A program made the position numbers and the translations under genes. A DNA stretch of 64,000 nt, taken from contig NC_044573.1 in assembly GCF_901933205.1 (NCBI RefSeq), positions 83,286,546 to 83,350,545 on the forward strand, given 5' to 3'. The notes under the pieces are model-generated. The model did not search any database. It was not told the origin of the DNA and worked only from the letters and a program-made list of their open reading frames with translations. This DNA comes from Camarhynchus parvulus. Lineage: Eukaryota; Chordata; Aves; Passeriformes; Thraupidae. Within the stretch, counting starts at the first letter, position 1, and each line of letters starts with the position of its first letter. Shown in pieces: positions 36,601-50,574 of the stretch.

Positions 36601-37715
36601 TAATGCCATAGGAATAATTGCATTTTAATAATTGAATTGCATTTTTCAGTAGATTTTAAACTTAAGGACACATTTTGGAATGAAAAACAATACATAGAAA
36701 AAAATTACATATATTGACTGTCTATTTATTGTGTATCATCAAGGCTGTCACCAGACCAACAAATATACAATAGTAAGTTGTAGAGCATTAGGAAAAAATT
36801 AAAAATGGAATGTGAAAAGCTTAAAGCCACGGTAATGATAGAGATATTCTTTCATACACTTCTGTGAAGGCAGTTTACACCAATACACACTGTAATACAG
36901 AGTGAAAAGGAGTCAATGGTAGTGATATCTTGTGCAGCTTGGAAATGGAACCAGACTTTTCCATTCATTTTCATCTTGGAGGGAAGAAGTAGGCCATGAA
37001 AATAAAGACATATTTTGTTAGTAGACACAGTATTAAACTGAAGATCTTCTCCCAAACAATCTGAAACAAACCCATGTTTGTAGAGATAGAATTTGGGCTT
37101 TTTTTAAATATGGGAGAAATGTTCTGGTTCCCCATTGCAACTGGATCTATCATGATATGGGTGAGTTTAATCCGAAAGAAAAGTAAGCAAGTCTTTAGAG
37201 GGCTGTAGGTTTTGATATACTGTTACATACTTGAAGCATACAATGAAGCATTGGGAAATAATCCATTGATTATGTTGTGGGACTACAGTTAGACACTAGA
37301 AGCCTAATTAATATTTTGGTGAAAAGTGGATATTGTTGTCTTATAGAATTTTCTCAGTAGACAGACATTCTATCTCCTAAACTAAGAACAAAATCATTAT
37401 TGGTAAACAGAGTGCTGCAGCTTTAGCAAAGTATAGATTTTTCTTTTCCCCCTTCCCACTTAAATCAATGGGAATTCTAATCTGCTGAAGTACAGTTAGT
37501 CTTATGCAGAGAAACAAGGTGTACTTAGATTATGTAGGAAGCACAACTAAGACAAACCTGAATTATCCACATATCCTCTTTATTTGTTAATTTAGAATTA
37601 TAGACTTATTCTGACATTAAAGCACAGACACTGGTTCCAGCTGAAAGGCTCCATAAAATAACTCTATGTGACTGTTAGCCTTTTTCTTTGCTAAAGAAAT
37701 TATGCATCAGTATCT
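36601..37715. other. Unique AT-rich noncoding DNA
   Basis: No gene recognised. A segment near 37455-37500 contains TCAATGGGAATTCTAAT and may be a remnant of an old amniote repeat. Confidence 0.5.
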
Positions 37716-37996
37716 GTAAATAACAAACAATAGGACAAGAGAAAATGGTCTCAAGTTGCACCATAGGAAGTTTAGATTTTAGGAAAAATTTCTTCACTGA
37801 AAGGGTTGTCCAGTATTGCCCAGGAAAGTGGTGGAGTCAACATCCCTGGAGATATTTAAAAGATGTCTAGAAGTGGCACCGGGGATCACAGTAAGTGACT
37901 TTGGCTCCATGGTTTAGTGGTGGACTTGCAGTGTCAGGTTTATTGTTGGACTTCATGATCTTAAAGGTCTATTCCAACCTAAATAATTCTGTGATT
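37716..37996 (+). mobile_element. CR1 LINE 3' end, truncated
   Basis: The plus strand shows the full order of the CR1 3' end: AACAAACAATAGGACAAGAG, TGGTCTCAAGTTGCACCATA, TTTAGATTTTAGGAAAAATT, TTCTTCACTGAAAGGGTTGT, GAAAGTGGTGGAGTCAACAT, CATCCCTGGAGATATTTAAA, GGTTTAGTGGTGGACTTGCA, TGTTGGACTTCATGATCTTA, ATTCCAACCTAAATAATTCT, and the terminal ATTCTGTG. It is truncated to about 280 bp at the 5' side and carries no coding part. It is less diverged than the copy at 31.2 kb. Confidence 0.95.
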
Positions 37997-40900
37997 GCAA
38001 GTATTGATTATTTTAGGAGATAAATAATTCCAGTAGAAATCTATCAGGTGTTAAGAAGTGGCATGGCACCTGAAGAATTTTTCTCAGATGATTATTTTTC
38101 TTGCATTGAGTTGACCTCTTACTTTGTTTGAGAAAAACTGCAAAAATAAGGGAAAGATAAAACAACTCTTCATCTGATACTTATTTCATATAGTCTTATT
38201 CAACATTTAAAAAAATTGAGCATATGCAATCATGAATTCTGTTTGAGTCAGCTATATGCTTCCAGATCATGTATCCCTCAGACAGTGGAAAACTGTCAGA
38301 ACTAGATTCCTTTTTTTTCTAGAATATTTTGAGATTTGTACAATCTTAAAGATGGTAATTTTTTTTTCTGTTAAGGATCCATGCTGTGTAGGGACCTCAG
38401 CTGTTATATTGGTGATGACATAAAAGCAATTCATTAAGTTTCTTACAAGTTTGGCTTATGTAAAGAAATATATATGTTAATGCATTGTCAAAATACTTTC
38501 CAGTGAAATATTTCATTTACTGTAAAAATCTACTTTTTGCTTGTCTTTTCAACCTGTAAAATGAATGGAGAAGATTAGTTGATAATAATAGTACAGTAAA
38601 ATCTTCCACTGGCAGGGAATAAATTTATTCATGTTAGCACATTATGCAGTCTCAGGAGTTATCTTCTGTGTAAATGAATGTCGTGCCCCTGGAGGAAGCC
38701 AGACTGACAGGGCTCTTTGCTCAAGACTTCTATTCAGGTTACATACAGCACACAGACAAGTTTCCTAACTGCCCTTCCTTTGTCCTGCACTGAAACAATG
38801 AAAGGCAAATCCCTGTGTTCATGTTGATTTTCTTCTCCTCCATGGATTTTTTCCAGGGGTATCTTTAGAGTTCAGTTGTCAAATTATAGTTTGAAACAGG
38901 AGGAAACCTAACCTGACCTTGGTCTTGTGAGAGCTCATTCCTTGCTGCTTTATAGTGTTTTGTTCTATTACAGTTAAGGTGTCAAATAGCTGGAAATTTC
39001 ATTGTTCTAACTAGAGAAAGGACTCCAAACACTGACTAGGGAAATCCATACTGCACAGATTTGCTTTGTTCTGGGTATAGATTTTCCAATACTTGAAATT
39101 TTTCGAAAAGAGAGATTCTAGTTTTGGTCTATGTGAATACCATACATCCAGATTCATAATTCACAATAATTTATTAAGGAAACTTTAGGAACTCATTTTA
39201 AAATGTTCTTTCCCTAATACCTTTATAGAGCTCCCTTCTGCATTGCTATGATGATTACATACACACTTAGGCAGACAGAGCGATTTTCCCTACCAACTGC
39301 ATTAGTTTTGGAAACAAAATGAGCCTTCAGCACCTTCCTGGATAGGAACAATAATTACAATGCATTAAAGTCATGGAAACCATTTCTTTCTGGAACCTTA
39401 TAAGACATCAGTTTAAATGATCTAAAAATTGGAGTGGTGAAATAGCCTTCTTGTATATTTCAATTCAGAAAATTTGTTTGGTTCTTAGAAATGTCTGTGC
39501 TTTTTTTGCCAGAATGTATTTAGATATTAAGTTTCAAAATATTGCTTTGTTTAGTAAGTAAAGAGAAAAAATATTAATGATTTCTGTTATTAGAACTTAT
39601 GATTTTTACCAGAATTTCATTATTTGCTTTTTGAGGAAGGTGTGAGTTCATCTTCAAGGAGATTGTAAAACGAAAGGGTGCAATACAGTAAAAACATTTA
39701 TATTAATATTTCCATTTATTACTCTTTGGGTAGCTAGCAATACCTGTAGCTGTTAATGAACGAAAAGAGACCATTTAACTCTTCCAATAACTATTCTTTA
39801 GATGTATATAGGCCAAAATTCTTTATTATATAACCAGGTCCATAGCTGTTAACATAGGAAAGCCTTTTAGCTAAAATTCTAGTCTTAACAGTGATTCAGG
39901 TTGTTTTGCGTTTCTTCATGAGTGACATAAATAAACAGCTTAAAAAGCAGTCTACACACTGCCTGTTCTGTCAGAATTCTCCCTTTGCTCCCTTATTTTT
40001 TATAGCGAGTATACAATAAAACAAGCTCTTCACTCAACTTGCATTTTTTATCACTGAACTTTGGTTATACTGGCTTTTCTTTCCTGGCTTTTTCATCTCT
40101 TTCTACCTCTATTTTCAGGAATGACAATTAATTATTTTTCTCTTATTCTAGCTGTGAGTTCCACTAATTCTTCAAGAACATTACAAAAGTCTGTATATTT
40201 AACATAAACAGTAAGAAAAGTTCAAGAGTTTCATTGAATAGGTGTTGACTTAGGGAAGAAAAAAAAAATCAAGCTAAAGTGAAAACTAATACATTGAAGA
40301 TGTAATAAATTATTTTGAGTTTTGCCTGTGCTGTGACTGGAAATGCCATTGCAAGGGTGTCATCATAACAAGCAGTAAAGGGAATTCCACCTCTAGAATT
40401 CTTTTTTTGCTACAGCAGTGATGAAGAACACACCATTGCATTGGAAACTAGAAAAGTATTTAAGATTTCATTCTAGAAATTAAGAAAAAGTTACAAATAT
40501 CTTCAAATGCCGTTAGATCAGTATTCACACCTTTCCATTCATTTTAGTGGAATTGAATTTACTTGATAACACCTTCAGAGCTAGAGAAATTGTTTAAAAC
40601 CAGATACCATTAGAAATATATATTTTGCATAATTTATTTATGAAAACATAATGGCAAATGTTATGGTAAGCACAATTAACAGTATTAGATACACAGAATA
40701 TTTTTGCTAGCAAGACTTTAATAAATATGTTGACATGGATTTACATAGCATTTTAAGTTGTGGTGTAAACTACAGCATACTGTGAAGATGCAGTTTCAAA
40801 AACTTGAATAAGCACTTTAGAAGATTTGAAGCAGAAAGCATATCAATATGAAGCTGCTCATTTATCATCCCCACTTGCCTTCAAAGTTTTCTTGGGACTC

Positions 40901-41227
40901 CTGTTGTTCACACTCTGTCTATTATTCTTTAAGTTATTCATATGAGAACAAGCCACACTGCAGGCACAAAACATAATTGGTAGCACTTAGCACAGTGTGC
41001 AGCACTGTCCATTTTGTCTAGAAGACACAACCACCCTTAACACAGTTTTGGATACTTTTGTATTTGCACTCTAACCATGATTCTCCAGAAGACTTCAGCC
41101 AATATCTACAGCTCTGTGCCAAAACATGGGTTTGCCATCAGTTATTTGCAGGATTGAGACCAGTAAATGGAGCCGATTTGAACTGAACACAGGGGCCCTT
41201 GTGAGAGTCAGGAACTTGATTATCAAG
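37997..41227. other. Unique AT-rich noncoding DNA
   Basis: No gene and no clear repeat seen. Open frames do not exceed about 60 codons. Confidence 0.55.
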
Positions 41228-41350
41228 GTGCTGATGCTGTTGAATACAAGGTCCTGAGTTTGATACTAAGAGCCATGGTCTGTGTGATACTGGATTTGGT
41301 CTCTGTAGTTTTCTTCTACCTGTAAATGGGACTGAAAAGAACCCAGATAA
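41228..41350 (+). repeat. MIR-like SINE remnant
   Basis: The order GGTCCTGAGTTTGATACTAA (tRNA B-box-like part), GGTCTGTGTGATACTGGATT, TCTCTGTAGTTTTCTTC, CTACCTGTAAATGGGACTGA matches the internal part of MIR-type SINEs (their GGGTTCAAATCCC, TGTGTGACCTTGG, CTCAGTTTCCTCATCTGTAA segments). It is an old tRNA-derived SINE, heavily mutated, and not a tRNA gene. The minus-strand 92-codon frame across it is an artefact. Confidence 0.5.
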
Positions 41351-44300
41351 TACAGTTGTGTATGCTTGGTATATGCAAAGTAGAAAATAAGGACCACCTG
41401 TAATTTCTAAAGACACTTTATGATGTCAAGGACTATTATTTTTGAACCTATAATTCTGCATCAAAGATTTTACTGAAGAGTTGGAAAATTCAATACCCAG
41501 CAAAAATAATATCCCTTTAGTACAATGTTGTTTGGTTTTTTTTTTTCTTGGTATGCTTCAAGGATGTGCAATTGTTTTAAATTATGTTATACATTACTTT
41601 GACATATTAACCTGCTGAAGGGGCTTTGTAAAAACTGTGTGGTATTACATATAGTTTTCTTGTGTTAGCAATCAATACCTGTATATCTGCTTGAAGGCTT
41701 TGCATTTCTCAATAAGACACCCTGGAATTATACAGAAATACCTAAACTTATCCATTCAGAAGTTTGCTGAACAAATGTGTCTTTAACTCCTGAAGAACCA
41801 TACATCCACCATTCTTTATATGTGATGTACATCATTGGTTCCAGTGCTTAGAGAATTTGTACTGAACAAGCAGAATATATTCTCTTTGTAAGATTTTGGA
41901 GATAGAATCAAAATCTTAAAACCTTATGGTGTCTGTTGTATTGAAAGCTTATAAATTCAGAGAAAAGAGGGCATTTCGCCTTATGGTTTCTCTGCTTAAT
42001 AAAATGTGATATTTTTCAAGATTTGCAAATTGAAAGACATTTAGGGGCAAAACCTTTATTGTTGTTGATGTTGTGTGGGAAGTTTGGCATGAGGAAAACT
42101 AGACAGATTATTACATAAAAGTGGGAAGAAATATCCACAGATCTTCCAGTAATTTAACTTTATGCTTTAACAGACCAATTGCTTTTTACAACCACTGTCA
42201 ACTAAGGAAAACTGCTTGTCGTCCATTTTGCAAATCTACCAATTCAGATCACATTCACAGCCAGCAGAACCGCAAACAGTAAATGAAAACTCTGCCATAT
42301 TTTCTGTCATCTGTTAAAGCAATATTTGGTCTTTAAGGAAAAGAAAAAGGAAAAAAGAAAGTCACAGGAGCTTTCTGCCTCTTTATAATCCTATGACTTT
42401 ATAGAATAATGGCCTTTCATGGAAATGAGCTGAGTTTTGCCATATGGTTGGGAATGTTGTAGCTGCCACCACTGCTCCTGTTGATGACCAGTAGCACCAA
42501 GAGCTGTCAAGAATCTTTTTGTAGGTGAGCAAAATTGAATGCTGCTGTGTTCCTTACTCTAAATGTCTCTGTACAATTAGAGGCAGAGTAAATTCATGTT
42601 GATCCCCAGTATGAAAATTTTAAATACCTGTTAAGTTTCTGAACAAAATCCCAGAAATCTGTAAAAGTTAATTTTCATCAATTTTATTCCCAAATTGCAC
42701 AGCTACTCTAGAAGAATAAATCATGACTATTTTTGGAAAAGACTCTTCAAAGTTTTGAACTTAAATGAGAACTTTCATATTAGTAAAGTCAGAAAACTCT
42801 TCATCCAGCCTAATATTTTATTTTTTTCTGCTAATATGTCAATTTCCAATTCATAGTATTACACAGTTTGAATGTTTTTAATATTCATTTATACAAATAT
42901 TCTTTTTAGTTTTCATAGACAATCTTTCTTTAGTCAAATTTTTTGCCTTTTTAAAGTTTGGGCAGGGGGATTTGTCTGTGCATCTTCCTTTACAGAATAA
43001 GTATAGCTATATCTGCTTTGAAAATCTCAAACCCTGGTACTAGGAAATTGCTTTATTTCCCTTTTTTCAAATAAATAATCTTTAAAACAGTGGACCAAGT
43101 CTTCTGTTTTCTATAGCATTTATCTGACAGGAAATTTTCTTTACTGAGATCAAGAGAATTTGTCTCTGAAAGGATATTTTTCTTCTCTACTTTCTGTTAT
43201 CCTTGCCAGTATGTTAGTGTTAAATTGACAGCTTCCTAGAGCATAGAATTGCACATGTGCAGCATTCTTAGACAGTGCTTTGTATTTGCAGGATATTTTA
43301 CACTGGTGTACAGTAAGAAGAAGTGTCAAACAAGCATCACAGCAATACAATTCACTTAAGATTTATGGTAATCTATGCCATAAGCTGATGAGGAACCTGA
43401 ACTCTTTGATCATAGAAATATTCTTTAGAAAATTGATTTTTAAAAAAAATATGTTTGGAGATTAATGCTAGCTATGGTAGCTTTTATTGGGTACACTTCA
43501 AATGGTTTCAGCTTGACTTGTCTCCAAATGAAAAGTGTAATGATAAAGGCCAAATACTGCAAATGAGAATTCATATCAGAAAGCTGCATCTAAGGCAGTA
43601 AAGTACAGTTCTAGCTGTGCAACTTCACAGATTGCTGGCACAGTTACAGGCATCTGTATTTAAAGGTAGTGTGTTATTAGCTATCCCAGCTTGGACTCCA
43701 GCTTCACAGTTGGTTTACTTCTGACACACTTGCTATGCTTCCTTTGCCTGGACTTTTTGTATCATCGATAGTAGTGCACCTCTTTTCTTTTGTAAGAGTA
43801 GCCACATGAATGGAGAATCACAAGGCTGAGTAAATCAAACCCATAGGAGATACAGGACATACTCAAGTGAGCCCTTTATGTCCTGGTTGCCAATGGTTCT
43901 ATTCTATAGTTTGTAAAAGACATTATCTTTCTTGTAGAAAAGTGTAATTTCTGTTAAGCTTTCATTGAGAACTGAGAGCTGTGAGAGAGCCAAAACTGCC
44001 AGAGCTTTGAGGGAGTGGGGCCTGAACCTTTTCCTCATACAGAGCTTTCCAAAGAGGATCCAAATGGCTTTGAAGTTCAAAAAGCCAGATTATCTTAGAC
44101 TATGAACTGGAATAATTAATAAAAGCAATAGAAAACTCCAAGTGGCCAGATGAAGCAGAATGGAAATACAAGGTTTATAAATCGGTGACCTTCTTCTCCC
44201 TGTGACCTTGCAGGATGATCCTTGCTTTCAGTCATCTCCTCACTGCTGTGCTTATTGGTCCTTGTCAGTATCTCCTGTTGCTCTGCTCACAGCCCTTTGC

Positions 44301-47300
44301 TGCTCTTAGAAATCATTCAGGCTCTCTTTGAGCTGCAGGATGCAAGTGTGTTCTCTTTTTCCGTGTTTGGCATGCAGTAACCGAGGCTGCTGCATTTCAC
44401 AAAGAAATGTGCAGTTTCTGCCACCTCCTAGGAGATAACGGTCACTCCTTTTAAAGGAATGAGGATAAATTTTACAGGCTGATCAAAGAAAAAGAAGCAG
44501 TATTTCCTATCTGCATGTGTACATTGTCAGTGATGATGAAGGTTCCCCTTTTGGATGATCATGCACTACAACAAGTCTGTTAGTTGTATATTTGCATAAG
44601 TAGTGTATGGAGTTCACCATGTATGACTGTGTGTATCCAAGTGGAATCTAATTCATTGATGGATATATTTCTGTATTGATGTTGTTTTTCCAGGCTTCCC
44701 ATTTAAAAATAGGCATATCTAATAAAGGTAGAATTGGTATAAAATGACTGAGGATGTTTTTTTCAGGCTGCTGTAGGTGACATTAATGTTCTTTTCCATA
44801 GGTGTAGTTTGGGGCATGTCTCTCTTATAATTAGTCTTTCAGGCCATTTACCCACTGCCCCTTGTGCCTGTTTGCTGTCCCAAGTAATACTGCTGTCTCT
44901 TTTTCTTGTATCTGAATTGCACAATCCACATATACAAATCAATAAGCTAAGCTATGTTGCAGAAACATAACAGGATGTTTTGTCTCAGTATACTAATCGA
45001 GCCATATATCCGTCCAGTTGGCCAGGTTTTCCATTTGTGTGACTCAGCAGAATGGTACTGAAATTTATGAAGTAAATTAATAACAATAGCTAAGAATTGC
45101 CACAATTGTTTAATCAATATAAGTGATTTTTTAATCCTTAATACTATATTTTATTTTGTCAGTTAAAAAAAGAGGAGCAAGCATTGCTTTATCCAAGGAA
45201 CAGCCTTACATTCGTGTTTTAGAATGGGAACCAGTTGTCCCAGTGCTTCATAGCCAACTGCTCTTTTGTTGTAGGCCTCATATTGGTTTAGATAAACCTA
45301 TTCTATGGCAGGTTTCTTACTTCTAGCATGATAATTTTGCTTGGAAATCAATCTTTATTTACTGAATTAGACCCAAATCCTCAGATGCATATGAGGTGTC
45401 CCATTAAATCCAATTAAACCACTTTAGGCAGGTCCAAATGCTCATTGTTAATTTGTATGCATGAGCTCAGTCGTGGCAATGGCAATCCAGCTCCTCAGGG
45501 GCTGAGAGCCTCCTGTTCATGTGAAATCAGTGGAAGTGTGAAGGGACTTCCCACATTTGGAGAGTGAGTCTAGACACATTGTCCAGGTGCACACATGCAT
45601 TTAAAAGTTTTACAGCTTCTTGCCCAGCTGTTCACTGGATAAGTAATTTAAAGGCATTTCTTGGCTGTACTTTCTACTGCAATTCAGGCATGAGGAGTCT
45701 CTCCAGTGTTCTCCACCATTTGCTAATACTGTGGTAATTGTTCTGGCTGTTACAAATTTTGTCACTGTGGCACTATGTATATATTATGCAACACACTGTA
45801 AACACTTCAGCATTATAAAATTTTAAAAATTATTGTTATGTTGCCTGTTATTTTCATGACTAGTAGGTTGGCTATTCACACTTCAAACCTTGTGTTCAGT
45901 GGTAGTATATATTTTAGGTAGTTTGTTTAATATTTTAATGATTATTTTATATGTAAAATAATATTATTCATATATATTAATTATAAACCCTGGGTTTAGT
46001 CTTCTTGTATTGTAAGTGCTGCAAAAAACAAGTATCAAGACCAGACTTTGAGGTCTTTTTTCTTTAACTATGCTTAGTAATATCTCTAGAAAGACTTCAT
46101 AAATGTAGATATTAACTTAAATTAGAGGTAATACCCAAACAAAAGAAAACCAACATATCTTTCCAACATGTGCTTCCTAACCTGAGTGATTACTTCTGCA
46201 GTGTTCATTTCTGTGCTCTCCAACCACTCAATGCATTGGCTATCACCATCTGTTGTGTATGGCAGAAATTCTGTTGGGAATATTTTTGCATGAGGCTTGA
46301 CTTTTCCCAGTCTTTTGTGGAGCAGCAAATATACATTTCCAAGTACTGTAAAATAAATTTGATGCATTACTCATTTATTTCAAACAGCAGCAAACTGGTA
46401 TTCTTAAACTGCAGAGATGGGATTCAAACTAATTAGTTCTGAAAATGTGAGTATTCTCTGTAAGACAGAAAGACATAATAAATGATTTAATAATTGGGCA
46501 GTATACAGCAGAGATGGCAGATCATTTAGAAGAAGTAAAGTTGAACAAAAAAGTGGCTAGTAAGACTGGATACACTAGTAGAGGGAAAGCACACAAACAA
46601 AATCCATATTGAATATTAAAATATTTACCCAAACCTGACAGTGCTTACTTTGGGCATGTTGCACTCTTACCAGCAGTTATTCCTGAGAAATGTTTAACAC
46701 CTGTTTCAAAATGTTCAGATGTGCTGCTTGTTACCTTCGCCATGTGTGAAGAGTATGGGAGCTGTCACTGGAAAGCAAGGTTCAGCTTCTTGTTTCCATT
46801 CTTACACAATATAAAAAAAAATCTGTTTTAAGTTATATTCACCCTCATTTAAAAACTTTTGTGGTGTCAGGATGGTACAGTGGATGTCAATGGATCTGGA
46901 AATTTAGGAACAGACTGAGCCATTCTAAGAGGATGACTGGATCTGGAAGCATAAAAACTAAAAGAAAGGCCTTGTTATTTCACTGTCAACATAGGCAGAT
47001 ATTTTCTTTGCTTTCTATGCCACACATCTATTGTGTAAAAATGCACTAGGAGTTCACAAAGTGTCTGTATTCAACAAAAGTACAAATAAGGTTTTAAAGT
47101 GTTTTCTGTTACCACTTTTCTTTCTTTTTTTAAATTTTATTTTGAAGAATGAATTAATGTGACATAAAAGGGAAAAAAATAGTGTAAACTTGACATTTTG
47201 AAGCAGAGAGAACAGATATTAAGAGAGGAGTCATTTAAGAGAAGTGTCCTCAGGAGAAAACATACTAATAGGTGTTCCAATAAGAGATGAAAGTTGGCCA

Positions 47301-48634
47301 GCCGTGAGGGAGATCATAAATAACATAATGTCTCTTTTTTGTTTTCCACACAACCTTCTGCTATATTACTTCAATACCTGTTGTGTAAGTCCAAAACATA
47401 TTTTCTCGGTTGGTTGTTCATGATCAGCTAAGAGAAGTTTATGTTACAAGAGAACATAAATATCACAATCTCATCAAGGCTAAAAGTGCAGACAAGTGTT
47501 TTATGATTTCATCTAACCCTGTTGGGATGAGATTGCATTCTTGCAAATAACCAATACAACAGAGATTAATAATTGTATTCTTCATTTAATTATCATTTCC
47601 CTGTGGTCTTTAAGGTCGTATTTCATGTTATAAACATGAAAAAGACAATTAATTAATTGAGCAAAATGCTTTAAACTATAGATTGTGAAGTGCCTGCCAG
47701 GAACATGTGGACATCTGTTAAAACCCTAGTTCTAATTAACAAGAGGAATTTGATTGATTAGGGAGCAGTTTATCTTTCAAAATAGTTTGTTTCAATGGAA
47801 GAATAGTGGCAGCATGTTCTGAAAATGTTTAGTTGCAACCTCACCTGGTAAAGTATTTAGCTATTATTATGGTAGTTAAAATTTTGCTTCTGATGTTTTA
47901 AGGTAGAAAGCTAGTAATTAGTTTGGAAGCAAACATCTCAAAATGCTTAAGCTCAAAATGAGGAATGAAACTCAATATACTTAAGATTAAGTTGCTCTTT
48001 CTCTGACAAGTGTTCTGTAACTACTTACAAGTCCAAAATAAAAGATGGTTTGGATTCATATGTGTCATGTAAAAAATATGCATTTATAGTATGAATATTT
48101 TCAACCATTTGGAAATTTTATTTTCTGTTGTTAACTGATATTCCAGAATGGTGTAAAAAACCAAAGTGACACCATTCTCACAAATCTCCTTAATATGACC
48201 TCAAAGAAGGCTGTATGTTTTGCCACATCATTATTCAGAAAAGATTATATTCTAGATCCTAAATATCTGTGCTATTCCTTGTTGAAGAAAGGAACAAAAT
48301 TAAAAATATTGTATGAATGTATCTAGATTTGATCTGAGTTCTATATAGGGGGGAGGTAGTCAGCTCCGAGGTAATAAAGGTTGTTCCTTGTTCTTTGAAG
48401 TGTTCTTATTATTCTGATGATTTATTCCATACTCTAGCTGTATGAACAAATTAATAGCCTTAAATCAGACCAACCTTTGTGGTTTTTAAGAGACATGGAC
48501 AGGTATAATTGTCTAGCCCTTATCAGAGCAGTCCAAAGAGTATATCTGAAGAATAATGCAGTCTATGTTTGCACACTCCAAGTACATATCTGTAAGTAAA
48601 AGCACACTGTTTTGATAGTGTGAAGCACACTACT
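41351..48634. other. Unique AT-rich noncoding DNA, one possible old repeat
   Basis: No gene is supported. A T-run plus CAG ending near 44767 is followed by 66 open codons up to TAA (about 44768-44968), without domain or start. A purine run (GGAAAAGAAAAAGGAAAAAA) lies near 42340. AT-rich TAATTAATT-type sequence lies at 47.58-47.66 kb. The frames at 46122-46436 and 46861-47049 are of chance length. Confidence 0.5.
45368..45560 (+). repeat. Possible old amniote interspersed repeat
   Basis: The segment starts AGACCCAAATCCTCAGATGC, continues GTGTCCCATTAAATCCAATT, and later has GGCAATGGCAATCC and GTGAAATCAGTGGAAGT. The opening and the CCCATTRAARTCNAT motif resemble a repeat that I remember from reptile and bird DNA (GGCCCAGATCCTCAG with an ATTGAAGTCAATGG core). 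The family name is unknown to me and the copy is much degraded. Confidence 0.3.
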
Positions 48635-48753
48635 TTTGGTTGGTTGGAGAGGTTTTTTTGTTGTTTGTTTGTTTGTTTTGTTTGGTTTGGTTTTGGGGGT
48701 TTTGTGTGTGGGGGGTTTGGTTGTTGTTGTTTTATGTTTTGTTTTTGTTTGTG
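48635..48753 (+). repeat. T/G-rich low-complexity tract with (TTTG)n
   Basis: TTTG, TTTGG and TTG units are mixed with G-runs of five and six over about 120 bp. The complementary strand gives a Gln/Asn/Pro/Lys-rich pseudo-peptide in the minus frame at 48523-48807, which is composition only. Confidence 0.9.
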
Positions 48754-50574
48754 ATGAGTAAGAAGAAAATCAGCTTGTGCAACATCTGTTATTACTGGTT
48801 GTAACAATGAACTATGTAGTCTGACTGTTATCTGCAGTATAACTCTTGAAAGTAAATTCTAGCAAAGAAAGCAAAAATATTAAATGGTAGAAACCGAAAT
48901 GGTAATTTTCAATTCAACATACAATGCTTTTAGACATTTTGGAAATTCTGAGACTAAAGGCACTCCCCAAAGGAATCCATTTGTTTCTTCCAGTCTGTTA
49001 CTTGAAAATGTATTTTACACATTCTTTTAGTATTTTGCATGTGATGTTAAGCAAGGCTTAAACCGATCAGAGCAGATACTCTCAAGGTTAGTCCCCACAT
49101 ATCATTAGCCAACTTGATGTGTGAGGTAATTCTGGTCAGCTTTTAATGAGTGTGTCCTGCCTTGATAATCCACACTGAATGGAAGAATGTATGTATTGGG
49201 TTGTGGCATTACACCTTACTAGAGCAGACATGTCTACTTGTCACTGTTACTTCAGGATAATAGGACAGTCTATGCAGGATTGCGAATGTTTGTAGAGAAT
49301 CATGCTGAAAAAAGAAGTGCCAATGGTATGAACTTCTGCCACTTAAGAAATAGTAGCAAAGTTTACAGACAGGAAAGAGGCAACAGATTACATATCCAGT
49401 ATTGATGGAAGGCCTTATACTCTGAATCTTTTTGTCCCAAGGTTTCCTCATTTCAGCGTCATGTAGGAAAACAGACTGGCTAATATATAAAACTACAGCA
49501 CACAACAATTCTAAAGTGTAGCATGGGAAAAAATTTGGACAATGTCATAAGATATATATATGTTTTTATATGAACATCTTAAAAAAGTAGACATGATCCA
49601 GAGGTGATAAGGATCTAAAGGGGGGGTTAAACCCTCTCTGCTAAACTGCATACTTCCAGTGGTCTGGGAGGCAAGTCAGTTCAAAGTTGACTGGCTTATT
49701 TCAACACAAGATACAGAACAGGTGGAATAATGGAAATGTAAACACCTTTCTCTGCAGAATTGACATGTGAAGGTGGTTAGGAAAATAAGCTGATATGACC
49801 CAATCAGCAATATCTCATAATACACTAGAATCCATCATAAGTTAACTAGCACCAGAGTAACAGGAATGCATGAGATGGAGCCTGACTGTCCTGAGATTAG
49901 CAGGCTAAATGAGTCACAAGCAAAGCTGAGCTAGATCAGGTGGGAGGCAGCACAGTGAAGTGCCAAATGCTTTTGAAACAGCCTGCTCCTGGGCTGCATG
50001 GGCTCCTGAGTCACAGCAGGTGTTGAGGCACTTGTAGCAAAAAGACAGTGCAAATTCTGCTGTTGCTCAGAAATAAGTATGAGGTAAATCTCGTCCACTG
50101 CAGGTACCAGACAGTCAGCCATCCTCCTGCTCCATTAACACATTCCAAGTCATCTCTGTCCTGAGTGGTTACCTGGTAAATAGTTTTTATACAATGAGCC
50201 ATTCCAGCTCTTACATTCCTGCTCCTAGGTGATAGGAGTCAGAGTTCTGATGAGCTGCACTCTGCCTCTCCTTGGCAGGCACTATTAATGAGGGTGCCTT
50301 AATGACATCTTGCTTTGGTACAGTCATGCTACGCAGTAGTAGCTAGCTGTGAATCTGCCTTCAGAGTACATTTATATTGATAATCCAGTTGCCTTGAATT
50401 ATCTTCTTTGGCTCTATGTGTTCTGGTTTTCCTAGCCTGTTTTGTTTTGTAGCCTTGTTTTTGTGGTCTTATTTCCTAAGTGGACTGGGTTTATGTGATC
50501 AGTGTAACAATCCCTTCCCTAAGTGTTAAGGGGCCACAGCTGAAGTTAACAGAAAACTACCTCACTCATAATGG
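48754..50574. other. Unique noncoding DNA
   Basis: No gene or repeat family recognised. The interval is slightly GC-richer at 49.9-50.3 kb, where two minus frames (63 codons each) overlap. Neither has a recognisable motif. Confidence 0.5.

Noticed and set aside
41228..41350. Possible tRNA gene because of a B-box-like segment
   Set aside because: No cloverleaf or intact A-box is visible; the order of motifs fits a tRNA-derived SINE.
44768..44968. 66 open codons behind a T-run plus CAG
   Set aside because: No domain or compatible donor; length is within chance for a single acceptor-like site.
48523..48807. Gln/Asn/Pro-rich minus-strand frame
   Set aside because: Direct translation of the complementary C/A-rich strand of a T/G low-complexity tract.
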